64,000 nucleotides of DNA from Perkinsus olseni (taxonomy: Eukaryota; Perkinsozoa; Perkinsida; Perkinsidae): the NCBI GenBank assembly GCA_013115135.1, contig JABANP010000105.1:62001-126000 (forward strand). The letters run 5' to 3'. Shown one piece after another: positions 45,601 to 56,346 of the stretch. Positions within the stretch are counted from its first letter, which is position 1. Each line of letters starts with the position of its first letter. Below the pieces are notes generated by a model. That model searched no databases and had not been told where the DNA came from. It worked only from the letters and a program-made list of their open reading frames with translations. Position numbers and translations under genes: made by a program.

Positions 45601-47178
45601 CAGTGCTGCTTCAATCAGTCCACCGTTCTCGCGCCAGCTGGCATAGTGGCCTCATTTTTGCATGTGGCATAGTGGCCTCATTTTTGCATGTGGTAGAGCT
45701 GCATGTGGCAAATTGTGTTGCAAAGTGCAAGAAAGTTTCCCCTTCATCTTCGTCTTATTCCCACCATTTTTCAGACTGGGTTTGCGTCGTGCAAGGAGCA
45801 TGTACGATTGAGGTATACCCACGACCGCGAACCGACCTAACTTGGGTTGCTTATGTCGTTGTGATCATAGTAAGTGAAATGCCTCGCGTTGTCCTTGTTT
45901 TACCATACTGGTTGAGCTCAGGTGGTGGCTATCGTGGCGACGTCTCTGCTGATCCGAGCGCTATGCTCTCGCGACGGTCTTACTTCCGCCGGTGCTGTCT
46001 TGGACGCTAAGTCGTCTGGTGGTGAGTTCTCTCGACTGGAAATCAACTTAGGGTCTTCCTCGACACCATTAGTACGCTGTATGGTTTCCAAAGGTGACTA
46101 TTTGTCGTTCTCAAGAAACTTTTTTTTCTGTAGCAACTCTGATATCTCAGCTATTCATGCGGGGATGAGCTATTTCGTCAGTGGTCAGGTGTAGTAACTC
46201 TGACCGGAGAATCGAAGGCAACTCGGCATCATCGTCGCCACGATGATTCTCTCGGCCAATCTCGACCGCTCAGGAGATCGCCGAGGTGAGTGTCTCCTTA
46301 TCCCGCATTTCTAGCCGCGCCACTGTTGGACAGGAACTCGAGCCCTGGCATGCATTTCGACATGCCGGCTGAGAAAGTCGCGAAAGTTGTAGCGGCCGCG
46401 AGGGCGAAGATGCACGGGGATGATTATGGCGCGGCTTCTTACGACGGACAAGCCAGCGAAAGTGAGTTTGTGGGCAGATCTCGGAAGCTGTCGATTCGGA
46501 TCGTTGCGGTAGCATGATGCAATTTGTGAAGACATGTAGAGGTCCTAGGGATCGAACTTGGGAGTTTCGAATGGAGTCGCGGATACAATACTACTAGGCC
46601 ACACAGTCTAGTTAGAAAGCTTATTCTAGCTGATAGGACTTCATAGGAACCTGCAGTATCGCGCATAGGAAAGTTTTTTCATTGCAACGCTGAGGTCATT
46701 CAGGTCCCCTGAGTGAGAGGTCTGGCTTCTCAAGTACAGCAGTAGTCCGGCACAGCACTTCGTCTGTGGACGAGGAATCTTACGGAACCCTCAAACGCCG
46801 ATATATTCGGCAAGAATTTACGAGTAATTTCTGCTCAATCTCGGGCGCTATAGCGTGTACGTTCGAAAAGGGTCCATGAATCATAGCTCGTCGTCACGAA
46901 CGAGTTAAGGCTTCTAGTGGATCGAAATCGAAAGCTCTCACGGTGAACGGTACATTTAGAGTTGGCGTCTCCGACGCGGTTGGTGGTTGAGTTTTTGTTC
47001 TGATATCAGATCCCCGGTGCGTTCCCAGAGGAGCATTGGACCCATCACGGAGAGTGGTGGTGAAGCGAAAATGACCGTTCGAAGAAGATTACGTTGTCTA
47101 GTAGGTGGCCTTAAGATCAGCCCCCTCCGCGCCAACCGTTGTTCAGTACTCCCGTTTGAGAGACTTAGGGCATCGTAG
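39677..47178 (+). CDS. Type I membrane surface protein B (tandem paralogue)
   Basis: Sixteen exons: 39677-39915, 41952-42089, 42368-42479, 42539-42678, 42874-42956, 43286-43445, 43596-43711, 43777-43830, 44771-44905, 44961-45057, 45106-45272, 45775-45869, 45922-46021, 46195-46285, 46334-46469, 47029-47178. Exon order and phases match gene A, except that A's first two exons are fused here. The signal peptide is FIPVLLFLFPIVHS; paired blocks include QAWQAGSVLRIMGNVINPGD, GRIVYNCGTDAGRPDGLV and VLRGVPNVAWYLYGTYPSAM. The membrane span is TWVAYVVVIIVVAIVATSLL, and the tail helix is MPAEKVAKVVAAARAKM. Introns 1 (2.0 kb) and 8 (0.9 kb) are expanded by repeats and palindromes. The donor after exon 15 has an alternative at 46,462. 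Inferred role as for gene A; the ligand is unknown. Confidence 0.85.
40618..40728. repeat. Nested short palindromes in gene B intron 1
   Basis: GAACATGAATGTTC, CATTCATGAATG, GTTCAGTCACTGAAC and related pieces form overlapping hairpins. An antisense ORF of 147 codons at 40,491-40,048 in the same intron has no recognised motif. Confidence 0.6.
42240..42318 (+). repeat. Dispersed repeat family 2, copy 2
   Basis: This copy in gene B intron 2 shares GGCAAGAGTCT, CCGGCGTTGGACTATGAACT and CACGCACACT with the copies at 4.6 and 59.5 kb. Confidence 0.65.
44480..44726. repeat. GTACGG/CCGTAC-rich palindromic cluster
   Basis: Within gene B intron 8, about fifteen GTACGG-like or CCGTAC-like units on both strands (e.g. 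GGTACGGTTACGAGTACGG and CCGTAACCGTACTG) allow extensive folding. Confidence 0.7.
45246..45560 (+). repeat. Duplicated exon end plus intron start in gene B
   Basis: AAGATTGCAACTCGAGGGAA with the GGAAGTAA donor at the end of exon 11 (about 45,249-45,276) recurs at about 45,464-45,490. About 90 bp of following intron sequence is also duplicated. Confidence 0.75.
45399..45705 (+). repeat. 26-bp repeat family 1, three units in gene B intron 11
   Basis: Units start at 45,399, 45,646 and 45,672, sense orientation, interleaved with the duplicated exon end. Confidence 0.8.
46535..46615 (-). other. tRNA-like sequence in gene B intron 15
   Basis: On the minus strand: A-box-like GTGGCCTAGTAGTATTG, a central arm, then B-box AAGTTCGATCCC. 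The T-stem and acceptor are mismatched, so it is not a working tRNA. Confidence 0.55.
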
Positions 47179-47793
47179 GTCGCGTATCCTGTGGAGGAGA
47201 GAAATCTTCGCTGTGCGCTAACACTCACCAGTTCATTCCGCCTTTTCTCGCTGCCATGAAGGATTTGCGTTTTCAATTCGCCCCCCTCTTACGGAGAGGC
47301 CTTGAGTACCACTAGCTGAATAATCACAGTCAAGTAACCTGTGTGTGTTGTGCCAACGACTCTTGATGTGAGTTCTATCTCAGCAGTGTCCACGTAGAAA
47401 TGAGTGAAATTTCGTCGCTCGCCCAGATATTTATAATCGATCAGCCGTTTCGCGTGCGGAACAGATATATGACTACTATGAGTGTACTATGCCCATGGGT
47501 GTTGGAATTCAACTTACAAATAGAGTAATAGCGAAGACCCGACAGAATTTCTGTTTCGCTTATCGAAAGTGCCCGGTCTGTATTGAACGAGGGCCTGAGC
47601 TTCAGGCAATACGGACCTCCCACCAGGGTCTGAGGGTTATCCCTTAGGCCCGTTTGAAACGGGCCGTTTCGTTTTATAGGAATGAGAGTTGTGAACGTGA
47701 AATGCGGTCAGGGAGGGGGAGTGCTAGACTAAAAAAATTTTCGCGTGAGATTTGAGCTCATCGTGGCTCTCAGCCGATTGATTGAATTTCATA
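47179..47793. other. Intergenic, no supported gene
   Basis: A short GC-rich palindrome (CCCGTTTGAAACGGG then CCGTTTCG) lies at 47,650-47,672. Confidence 0.5.
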
Positions 47794-48220
47794 ATGACAT
47801 CCCGACTTCCGCGGCAAGTTGGCGTGAAATTCAAGGATAGCAAACAGCCACGCGTTGCATGTAGGCTTCGGACTCCTGAGGAGGGGGGCGAGGGGACTGA
47901 GTCCGAAGTTCGGAGAGATTTCTTGCGCAGGCGGAGCGGAGTTCCCGACGCCTCGGAAGCCGAAGCACAACTTCGTGGCAATCTCCAAGCAGGTGAGAGG
48001 ACTTCTGAGATAGCGCTCCGCCATGTGCGGCTGGGAAATGTTCTAAAACAGTTTGGCAAAGCTGCGCCATCCCCGTATGTACTTAGGGCATCATATTTGC
48101 TATAACCGGGCGTTCGCCTCCCCGAGTGAGAGTGGTTATCCCGCTTTTCAGGTAGATGAAGTCCTACGGAGCGGGGATATCAAGGCAAGCGAAGTGGTGA
48201 GGAGGATGGGGATGAGCTAA
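47794..48220 (+). CDS. Conserved-looking 117-aa protein, unknown
   Basis: Two exons, 47794-48078 and 48152-48220, join in phase 0 with GTACTT/TTTTCAG ends and give 117 residues from ATG (MTSRLPRQVGVKFKDSKQPR) to TAA (DIKASEVVRRMGMS). The sequence is highly charged with an Arg-rich N-terminal half and a helical C-terminus. It has no signal peptide or membrane span. Size and charge would suit an organellar ribosomal or RNA-binding protein, but I see no family motif and leave the function open. Confidence 0.65.
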
Positions 48221-48483
48221 CAGTCCGTTCGAAAAGGTCGCTCAGAGACAATCGCGTTGGTGGGCGAATCAGCAACCACCGTGGACATCATAAAACTTCG
48301 CTATGGATTGGTGTCATTTATGTCGCCATATGCCGCTGTTTTACCATTCACGCGTTTGTCTTCGGAAGTTATATGGAGTGGAGCTTCGACAATTCATATT
48401 AATGAGTAACGCATTCTTAGCTTGTTGCAGGGCTTGCTGAGAGTAGTGTCACAGTTTCGAAGACGGCGTCGTTTTCGTGTTTT

Positions 48484-51400
48484 ATGGCCTCTCCTCATTC
48501 CGAGCAGGTTTTGACGAGGATGGTCGACGCTGCACGAGAACCTGTTCACCTGTCGCAAACTCTGCAGAAGCTCTCACGGATACGGAAGGGTCGCAGCTTG
48601 AATAGAACCGTAGATGACCTTGCCGATACAGTGAGACCTTCTCTACTGCGTCGAAGGAATATGGGGTGGTTTTCTATTTGTTTTTTGATTTGATGGAAGT
48701 GAGTTTTCTCAAGAAGATTCTGTCCGATGCGCCACTTGGTCGCGCTCGAATGTCGCTTAATTTGGTCGTTTGATGGCTTGGAAGGGGAGAGTAGTTGCGA
48801 GTGGTCCAGCAGTAGTCTCAGAAGCGCCTCCTGGTTAGTAGCTTGCGCACCCGAGGCACTCGATACGAGTCGCCCCGAACTTAGATTTCAGGTCCTGGAC
48901 CGTCTCGGTCGGATAAGTCTCAGTCACATACCTGCCAGGACCGCCTGTAAGGGGGACACGCAAGAATGGATAAATCGCTCATGGCAGCTGGAGTCCCTCG
49001 CACGTCCCTCGAAGTATGTTTCTAGGTACGATTTTACGATCTGCGGAAGGTCTCCCCGAACGCAAGTTCCTCATCAATTGTGGACACTATTAATGAAGAC
49101 ATGCAACTGGGAGGAGGGTCTGTGTTGTTGAGCTCGGCCACGCCGTTGGACCTCGCTATGTTACTTCACTTTCTGGCCGAGCGGACTAGTGATGACAGTT
49201 CTTTGGTCGTCAACCTGGTGAATGCATTGAAGCTAAGAGCACCCGAGCTTGACAACGTATCCTACCCCATTGCGCTGACCTCGCTTGCAAAGATACCGTC
49301 GAGCGAGGAGGCGAGGGAAAGTGTCCTCGGGCAGTTATCGCAAGTGATTCCCTCTATGACGGGAGCTCAGCTCGCCCAGACGTATGAGGGCTTGCAGGAG
49401 ATGGGCGCTATCGATGAGGATAATGCTGAGCGCATCCTGACGAGCTTCTTGTCGATCACTAGCGGATCGGACGCTCGTGACTGGGCCCGCCTCATGGTTG
49501 CTGTGGCTCGTGCGCGGCCACAGGATTTGCCACATTTAGTGGAGTGCGCCCAACCCCTTATTTCGGATGCCCAGTGGGGGAGCGCTCGGGAGCTCGTGGA
49601 GGTAAGGCTCACATGCTGCCGCGGGTCGGTTGCATCAAACATACGCTACTTCGCTCCACCAATTTTGGGATCGTTCTTCGTTTGTTCAGTACGTACCGTT
49701 CACGCTTCTCAGCATGTCCGTGTGAGAGGTGTCAATTCTCTAAATTTCTGCCCACTTGCCTCACTGGGAGGCCAAGATATTCGGGCCCTCCCGATCCTCT
49801 AGAGAAGTCCCCCGATTCGGGACTCCAGGATGGTCGGTCCTTCTCATCGCCGTTGCTGATGTTGTTAAGGGTAACAAATCGCAGATTGCGACTCGATATC
49901 ACGAAGGTGTCTGACCTCTCCACTGGAGAACATACGGTGGAGGTCTCCACGGAAGTACCATGGCCGGCTCTACTCGATTGGGTTGAGTAGAGGGATAGGA
50001 GGTCTGTTCGGTTCCTGCCATCCAAGCTTTCCGAACCTCGTGGAGGGCCGCGATTACAATGAGGCGCCTAACTCGTCGTCTCATGCGCTCGCTTTTCACC
50101 CGGTTAATGCAACTCGTTTGATCGAATGCCTCGGAGTTCGGGCTCGGGTGTTGTAAAGCGATAGTTCGGCCCTGATCAAACGATCATTCGGTATCTCACA
50201 GGTTTGGACGACATCATGCCTGTCATGCAGGACGAGTGGAAAGAGTCGTAGAATGCTCTCGATATGTCGTTGTCTACGCAGCTCGCAAATTGTACAGATC
50301 ATTCGTCTTGCCCGGTGAACTCCGATGCTCCGAAGACGGTTGGTGATGCCTCCACTCGGTCACTGACATCGCAGAGCGACACTGCCGCGAGCTGCTGACA
50401 TACCTCAGGGCGGGTCTATCAGCTTTCAGCTTGAGCCCGCGAAAGCTCAGGATTCCACTGTGGAAGATACTGACGTTGACTTATAACGGGCAGTCATTTC
50501 GTATTGATTAGATCAACTTGATTTGCGTTGTTGCACGCGGCGCCGCTTCAAGACGGTCAGTTGTTGCATCCGTGGGGCTCACGGAGAATTTTTTGATTCA
50601 ATTCCTTTGAAAATTTCAAGAATCTTGTTAGAAGAATTCAATCTCCTGGGAGCGAACTTCTGCGTCTCCTGTTCACTTGAATCGATTCAGGTATTGCATA
50701 GTATGGCAATCTCGAGCTATAAGGACCCAGTCATTTTACGTGCTCTAAGTAAACGCTTGCGATCGAGTATCTTAGCGGAGCGAAACTTATCTCATCGAGT
50801 AAGTAATGCTCAACACCGTTTGTGGAACCCCCTGCAACGTAATCATTTGTACGGCGAAAGAATCTATATTTTATGAAGAATTTATTTTTTTTATCGTTCA
50901 TGACGCATCTATGTGATCTGTCAGCTCCAACTAGCGACATCTGCCATATCCTACATGTCTGCGATACGCACGATGGTTACTACGATGGAAGAACTATTAA
51001 ATGATGTACGACGCCGGGTTGGAACTTGCGCCCATCCGATGGAGTTCAGGTTGAACAGCTCCTGCGGACAGAAACGGCCTCAACAATTCAAATTCACCAG
51101 ATCCTCTCGGCCATGGTCCGACAGGATGACAGGCAAGAGATCGGTAGAGCTCGCCGGACTTGACTTGGTCGGTTGCAGGCTGTTTTCTCGTCCGTCGAGG
51201 AGTGGCTATCGCGAACTGGTGCAGCTCTGCGAGGACCAATGGTGCCATGCAACCGCTACAACTGACTTAACTGAACGAGTAACTCAAGATTCTTTGCCTC
51301 TCGTTTATCGTCTATTATTTACTCATCAGGCCTTTTTGTCGACGATGGCGCTTTTCGCGGAGATCAGCAGAGATGCTTTTTCGGAGCGCCTGGTCCAGCT

Positions 51401-54088
51401 GATCTTGAGCTGGTCCATGGAGACCGATCGCGTTGCTCGATTGAACAACCTTGATTCGATACAGCTCTCGGGTTGGAATTCAAGCAAGAGCCGACCACCG
51501 CAAATTGACACTATCAGGACTGCTGTCGAGAATCTGTGGTTCGAATGATTCCCATGAAGCTGAGGTCGTGGGAAAGGCGGCTGATATGATCGATGCCGTA
51601 TATGATCATGCTTGTCGGAATTGACACGACCGAGGTCACCATTTCAGTGTGGAAGTTTCAGGTCACGAGCTCAACTTACGCGAGTGGACTCCATCCGAAT
51701 TCTCTATTTTTGTGTCTCGCTTAGCTGCAGCAGGGTATACCGGGTTGTATGATGCAGAGGGCTTGTCTCATGTAAGTCTTCGGATACCAGTCATTGAGTG
51801 AAACATTGGGTCCCTCTTTTAGACGATCAGTCTACATGTGCAACGGCATGGGCACGAGTACGACTGTCGCCATCTGACTCTAGTGACGGAAGCGTTGTCC
51901 AAGCTCTCCAGCAGAGTCCAGGAGGCCAACGCTCTTGGGCCTCTGTGGCATGAAGTGAGGGGTCCCCCGTGTTGTATCATTGATTAACGTGCTTACTGTC
52001 CGTTCATGGTTATCGATTCTGAACGCTATTTGTAGATATCATCGCGGCTGACGGTATTCCAAGCCAAGCAACTGCTGACCATTGGTATTGCAATGTCGAA
52101 ATTCACGAGAGATACGGTCACAGCAATTCAATACCGGTGAGGTCTTCGTGAAAACTGGACGTACCGGGATTTGAACCCGGGGCCTTCTGCATGCGAAGCA
52201 GACGTGATACCACTACACCATACGCCCTGTTGGTACATGTCGTGTTCCAAAGGCGTCGTGGTGTTACTCAGGAACTTCCCCTCGCTTACAGGCGCGTTCT
52301 TGAAAGACGGGACACTCCTTGCTTCACTGGACACTTGCTCTAGGGTAGGTCACCGCACGAGATCGAAAAACATCGTGGCACAATCGCTCCCCAGGTCTCG
52401 CTCATCTCCGCCTGGTCTCGAGTCGGGGCCTTGACGGGCTCTTTGCTCGAAGCGGTCGCGTCCGGTATAACCGACAGTGCATCTTTCAAGCATCCTGTGA
52501 GTTTCGTGAATGCAACCTTACGTCAACGCTGCAGCTCTTTAGATTCGAGATGCTAGTCGGATACTGTTCTCTCTTTACTGCATCAACTTGCACAGTCTCA
52601 TGCGCAACGCAGGGCCGAGTACTCAGGTAGGGTATGAGCCGTCAGCATCGGCAGTCCCTGGCAGCGTTCTTCAGGCACTTGTTCGGCACTGCAGGGAGTC
52701 CCTCGAGGCCGAAGCGCCATTTGCGCCTTCAATAGCGCCCGAGGATCTGGTTAGAGTAGGTTCGTGGGTAACCGATCCAAAGCGGACTTAATTTTACGAT
52801 AGAGAGTTTTTCATAAATTCGGGATCTATGATTATTTCTCTTCATTCTCGTGTATATTATCCTGAAAATCGGACATGCGTTTCACGCACTTCTTACTGGC
52901 ATCTTTATCGAAGTAAAGTAGGTACTCATCAGCATATGTGCTTCCTCGGTGATATCGTCGCCTACTACAGCCAGCGGGGCCGATTTGGTTGCGCGTAGTG
53001 CGCTCGAGGCTCTCGCGAAGTTTCACTACAAATGGCTGATGGACTTCTTAGGTAAGACAGACCATTGCGCACGCTCTACAAGTCTCATCGGGTCAGGTGA
53101 AGGCGGTCCTTCGAGGAGTATGTTTACGATGGCTGCGGCCTGGCTGGCGGAAGGAGGGTTTTCTGGCGACTGTCAAGTGGGTTGAGTGGGTGTTCTCCAC
53201 CGTGTAGTCGAGATAACACAATAGTATCTTCGGATCGATTATCCAATCTCAATAAATCATTAGCAGCTGGATGATGGATCACTAGAGCCTAGGCAATATC
53301 GCATTGCATTGAGCGGCGAGCGACAGTTGGCACGGCGACAGAATCGCTCCCTCCTCAGGGGATGATGGATGAAGGGACGAAAAGTCGCCTGACCGACCTT
53401 CTAGCTGAGCTGAACGTGCCCGAGATAGCGACTCCGATCGACCTGCCCGTCGAAGGTCACTATGGAAGCGACGCGTTGACGATGCAGGAGCAATCGATAT
53501 ACCGGAGGTTCCCCCGTTGGTCGCAGACTGTGCTTCTTGATGCCTCGATCAGGTTGGGCGTGAACGCGGTGGCGATGGTGCCAACACCACCTTTCACTGT
53601 TCGGCTTGCCACTCGCCAAGGGGTGGCTATCGAGGTGGGTCGCGATCCTTGTTATTGATTTTCCCACACTAGATTGAATATAATAGCAGGGGAATGCCTT
53701 ATTAAGCCTATCGCTGTAAATTGTCTTCACATCCTGAACTTAGCGATAGGCTTCCTTTACCCGGAGAGACGCATTCCAGAGGTTGGGACAACGGTGATGA
53801 TGCACCAGCATCTCCCATGCTGCCTACTAGTTGGTCACATTGCGTGGACCCCTGTAGGTGTTGGGAGAGCGAGAAGTGTTAGGGCAGAGAGAGGACCTCG
53901 TTGCCTGGACGAGAATAAGGTGAGCAGACACTCTGGTGGGATCGAACCCGGGTCGTCAGCAGGTTAACGCTCCTCGCTAACCGTGGATGGAAAGTCGTCT
54001 TGTTGCGCCCGTCGGAAAGACTTGGCATGAAGAACGCCGACAGCCTGTATGAGCTGGCCCTGCGTAAAATAGGAGATTCCACCAGATG
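48484..54088 (+). CDS. Long helical-repeat protein, possibly RAP/FASTK-like
   Basis: Clear exons: 48484-48630, about 49026-49601, 50691-50798, 50926-51017, 51050-51143, 51330 on, 51823-51954, 52036-52136 and 53358-53634, with a last one ending TGA 54,088. They encode successive paired helices (MLLHFLAERTSDDSSLVVNL, YPIALTSLAKIPSSEEARES, LQLATSAISYMSAIRTMVTT, FQAKQLLTIGIAMSKFTRDT), the pattern of alpha-solenoid organelle RNA-binding proteins. The end (VAIE, then LLRPSERLGMKNADSLYELA) loosely recalls a RAP domain. Several joins are unresolved, so two adjacent genes are possible; the 49,895-49,988 exon fits least. Introns include one of 32 nt, one with a tRNA-Ala gene and one with a tRNA-like piece at 53.95 kb. 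Likely mitochondrial, by analogy only. Confidence 0.6.
52156..52227 (-). tRNA. tRNA-Ala (anticodon CGC)
   Basis: The minus strand folds as a full cloverleaf: acceptor GGGCGTA/TACGTCC with discriminator A, D-arm GTG...CAC, anticodon stem TCTGC/GCAGA with loop TTCGCAT, and T-arm CCGGG-TTCAAAT-CCCGG. The G3-U70 wobble pair, the identity element of tRNA-Ala, is present. There is no intron. It lies antisense inside an intron of the helical-repeat gene. Confidence 0.92.
53925..53990 (-). other. tRNA-like sequence in intron
   Basis: On the minus strand: GGTTAGCGAGGAGCG (A-box-like), then ACCCGGGTTCGATCCCACCA (B-box and T-arm). It starts next to a GTGAGC donor of the helical-repeat gene. Confidence 0.6.
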
Positions 54089-54448
54089 ACTACTGAGCGT
54101 CCACCAATTCATGATGTGTTTCTGCTTTATGTTTCTTGCCAGTAATGCCCTTTGAATTCACCAGTGGCTCGTCGAACTTCGCTTCTACCACAGACCTGTA
54201 TTTCGGATAGTAAAAATGGCGGCAGAAAAATGACTGCCCCGGGGTTCGAACCCTGGACAGCACTGCTTACCTGCGACCACGTGACGGACCATCCTCATGA
54301 ACACTAGGTAGTGTGAGGATGACGACTTTCAGGCTAGGAAGCCGAAAGGTGTATGAGCTCGGCCCGTGGCAGATTTCCGTATAAATCGATCAATCGGGCG
54401 AGCGCTTTTTGCAGCAGACGTTTATGTTTCGATTTCCGTACCAAATTG

Positions 54449-54865
54449 ATGAAGCTCCTATTCGTTTTAGTCTTTTCGGTGTTGAGACACCAGGTCGACG
54501 GGGCAGGCCATCTATCCGGACAGGTGAGGCGTACTCGGTGGTTGTCCGGTGATTATGTCGTTGTTGTTCTTAGAGAAGCGCTAGCGAGAATTCCGACGGG
54601 CCGGAGTCTCCGGAGCCTACTAGGCCCAGCATTCTGAGAAGCCCTTCGAGAAAAAACTTCCTCTCGGAGGAGGAGGAGGAGAAGGAGAAGGAGAGTTAGA
54701 TTCGAGAATAAGCAGGATAAACGTGGATCGACTTGCCAGGACTGCCCGGATTCCCCTGGCGGTTACCCGACTAACGATGATGATGATTTTTACGGTGATC
54801 CGAGGATGTCCCTGTCCATCGATCAGCCTGATGGGTATCCTATTGAGGAACTCGGAAGGCCTTAG
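54449..54865 (+). CDS. Small secreted protein with Arg tract and acidic tail
   Basis: Exon 1 (54449-54523) codes for a signal peptide (MKLLFVLVFSVLRHQVDG); exon 2 starts at 54,574. The first part of exon 2 is Ser/Pro/Glu-rich. After the six-A run at 54,651-54,656 the coding sense moves one frame: a run of nine arginines, then VRFENKQDKRG, a CXXC (CQDC) and an Asp-rich end (NDDDDFYGDP) to TAG at 54,865. The frame step coincides with the homopolymer, so a one-base indel or sequencing error is likely. The layout (signal, poly-Arg, acidic tail) parallels the 63.7-kb gene. Unknown function; secretion is inferred. Confidence 0.55.
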
Positions 54866-54954
54866 TGTGAATTAATATTGGTGTTAATGTCATGGTTGTT
54901 GGTGTGGTTTGGGGATGTTGAGTTGTAGTGGTATAATTTCCGAGGCTGAACGTA

Positions 54955-55020
54955 TGAGTAGTTCAGTAGGGTGAGGAGTTGGTATATCACGCGTAAGGTC
55001 CTGGGTTCAATCCTTGCTAG
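54955..55020 (+). other. tRNA-like sequence upstream of ribophorin II-like gene
   Basis: TAGTTCAGTAGGGTGAGG (A-box-like), then GGTCCTGGGTTCAATCC (B-box) at tRNA spacing. Stems are degenerate. It ends 15 bp before ATG 55,035. Confidence 0.55.
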
Positions 55021-55034
55021 GTTAGCAGAGCCCT

Positions 55035-56346
55035 ATGTTCTCTCCGGCGGCGATTATTCGTCTCATCCTAGCCGTCTCCATCCTTCCATCTGCCGCTGCT
55101 GCTGGGGATGTCGCCGTTCTTGAGAAGTGCGTGGTCGACGGCGGTACCGGAGTGACGGCAGTCCAGTGGAAAAGTGGCAGAAAAACTGGTGATACGGGGA
55201 AGAGCGAAAATGCTTTCAATCGCTCCCTTAGGAACGGTTAGCAAGGATGCAGTGATTTCGGATAACGGCCATCCGTCGGTCTCTTGCGACCTCAGTACTG
55301 CTGAGTTCTATCCAGCTCAAGTGGCATTGATGGTGAAATTCAAGGAGGGTGAGACCTTTTCTTCTTCTCCATCGTCTTCTGATTGGCATTTCCGCAGGCG
55401 AAGAAATCGTCGGCGCGCCAGATGTGCAGGTTATCGAGATGGCACGTAAGGGAGTGGAGGAGGAGTTGGGGAAGTTATGGTATTGATGCAGGCACGAGCG
55501 GCTCGTCGAGGACTTACGCCGCGGATATCCCCGTTGCTGGCGCTGCTGCGATGACGCCAAGAGATGGGAAGTCCGACGGATTTGGACTTGGCGGAAAATT
55601 CACGGTTGGGGGTTCAGATACGACTTGTCGATTTTGGTCGGCGATCACAGGATGCCGAAAGGCTTACAGCAAAGTCTAGGAACGGTTCCCTTCGTGTTCC
55701 ATCAGGTAGATTATTTGGGGAAGGTGTGGTATGCATATTTCCGGGGTATCATTCAGGCGGCAAAAGAAGCGCTAAGCAAGAGCGGCATACCGGAGAGTAG
55801 TGATACTCATGTGGCGACGAAAATGGCAGGTGACTGAGTCTGGATGATGTCCAAGTCGATCGATCTTGTCTTGTCTTTCTCAGGACGGTATCTTCCTCTG
55901 CCATTGATTGCTCACACCTTCAAGCCACCTCAGAAGACCCCACCTGTCGCAATCACTGCGGTGTTTGTGGTGAGATTCACAGCTAGAGGTGTCAGTAAAA
56001 TTTCGGCGCGTTTTCTCAGGCTCTGACTACTGTGATTCCGCTGTTGACCTTCCTTCGCGGTTTGGGTTTGCTGAAGGTCAACACGAAATTGTGGAAAATC
56101 GACTTGCACGGGGTAGGTCAATGAAGATGCGTCGAGGGTATCTTAGGTCGACCCGTGCATCAGATAGTATTCTTCGGAACCCTGGCTGCGTACTTGGCCG
56201 TGTTGGGGATGTTTTTCCTGTTTTTGAATCTGGTGCAGACGATGGCGCTGTGCTTACTTCTACTGCCGGTGGCGGTCATATCTGGGAACAAGGTGAACAG
56301 CGCACACGCTCATTCCCATACCAACTTTTTCGCAACTCACGATTAG
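55035..56346 (+). CDS. Oligosaccharyltransferase subunit, ribophorin II/Swp1-like
   Basis: ATG 55,035 begins a cleavable signal (IIRLILAVSILPSAAAAG). The C-terminal half carries the pattern of RPN2/Swp1: HTFKPPQKTPPVAITAVFV, a span around TTVIPLLTFLRGLGLL, then HQIVFFGTLAAYLAVLGMFF and NLVQTMALCLLLLPVAVISG, ending at TAG 56,344-56,346. This subunit sits in the ER membrane in the complex that transfers glycans to Asn of nascent proteins. The luminal part is much shorter than in animals, as in many protists. Exons are joined by introns of about 34-60 nt. One link (55,474-55,491) needs an 18-nt intron or another explanation, because a TGA lies in frame there. Family call from hydropathy and motif pattern. 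Confidence 0.7.

Noticed and set aside
55474..55491. In-frame TGA as selenocysteine
   Set aside because: No SECIS-like structure or known selenoprotein context was seen; a short GT..AG segment or sequencing error explains it more simply.
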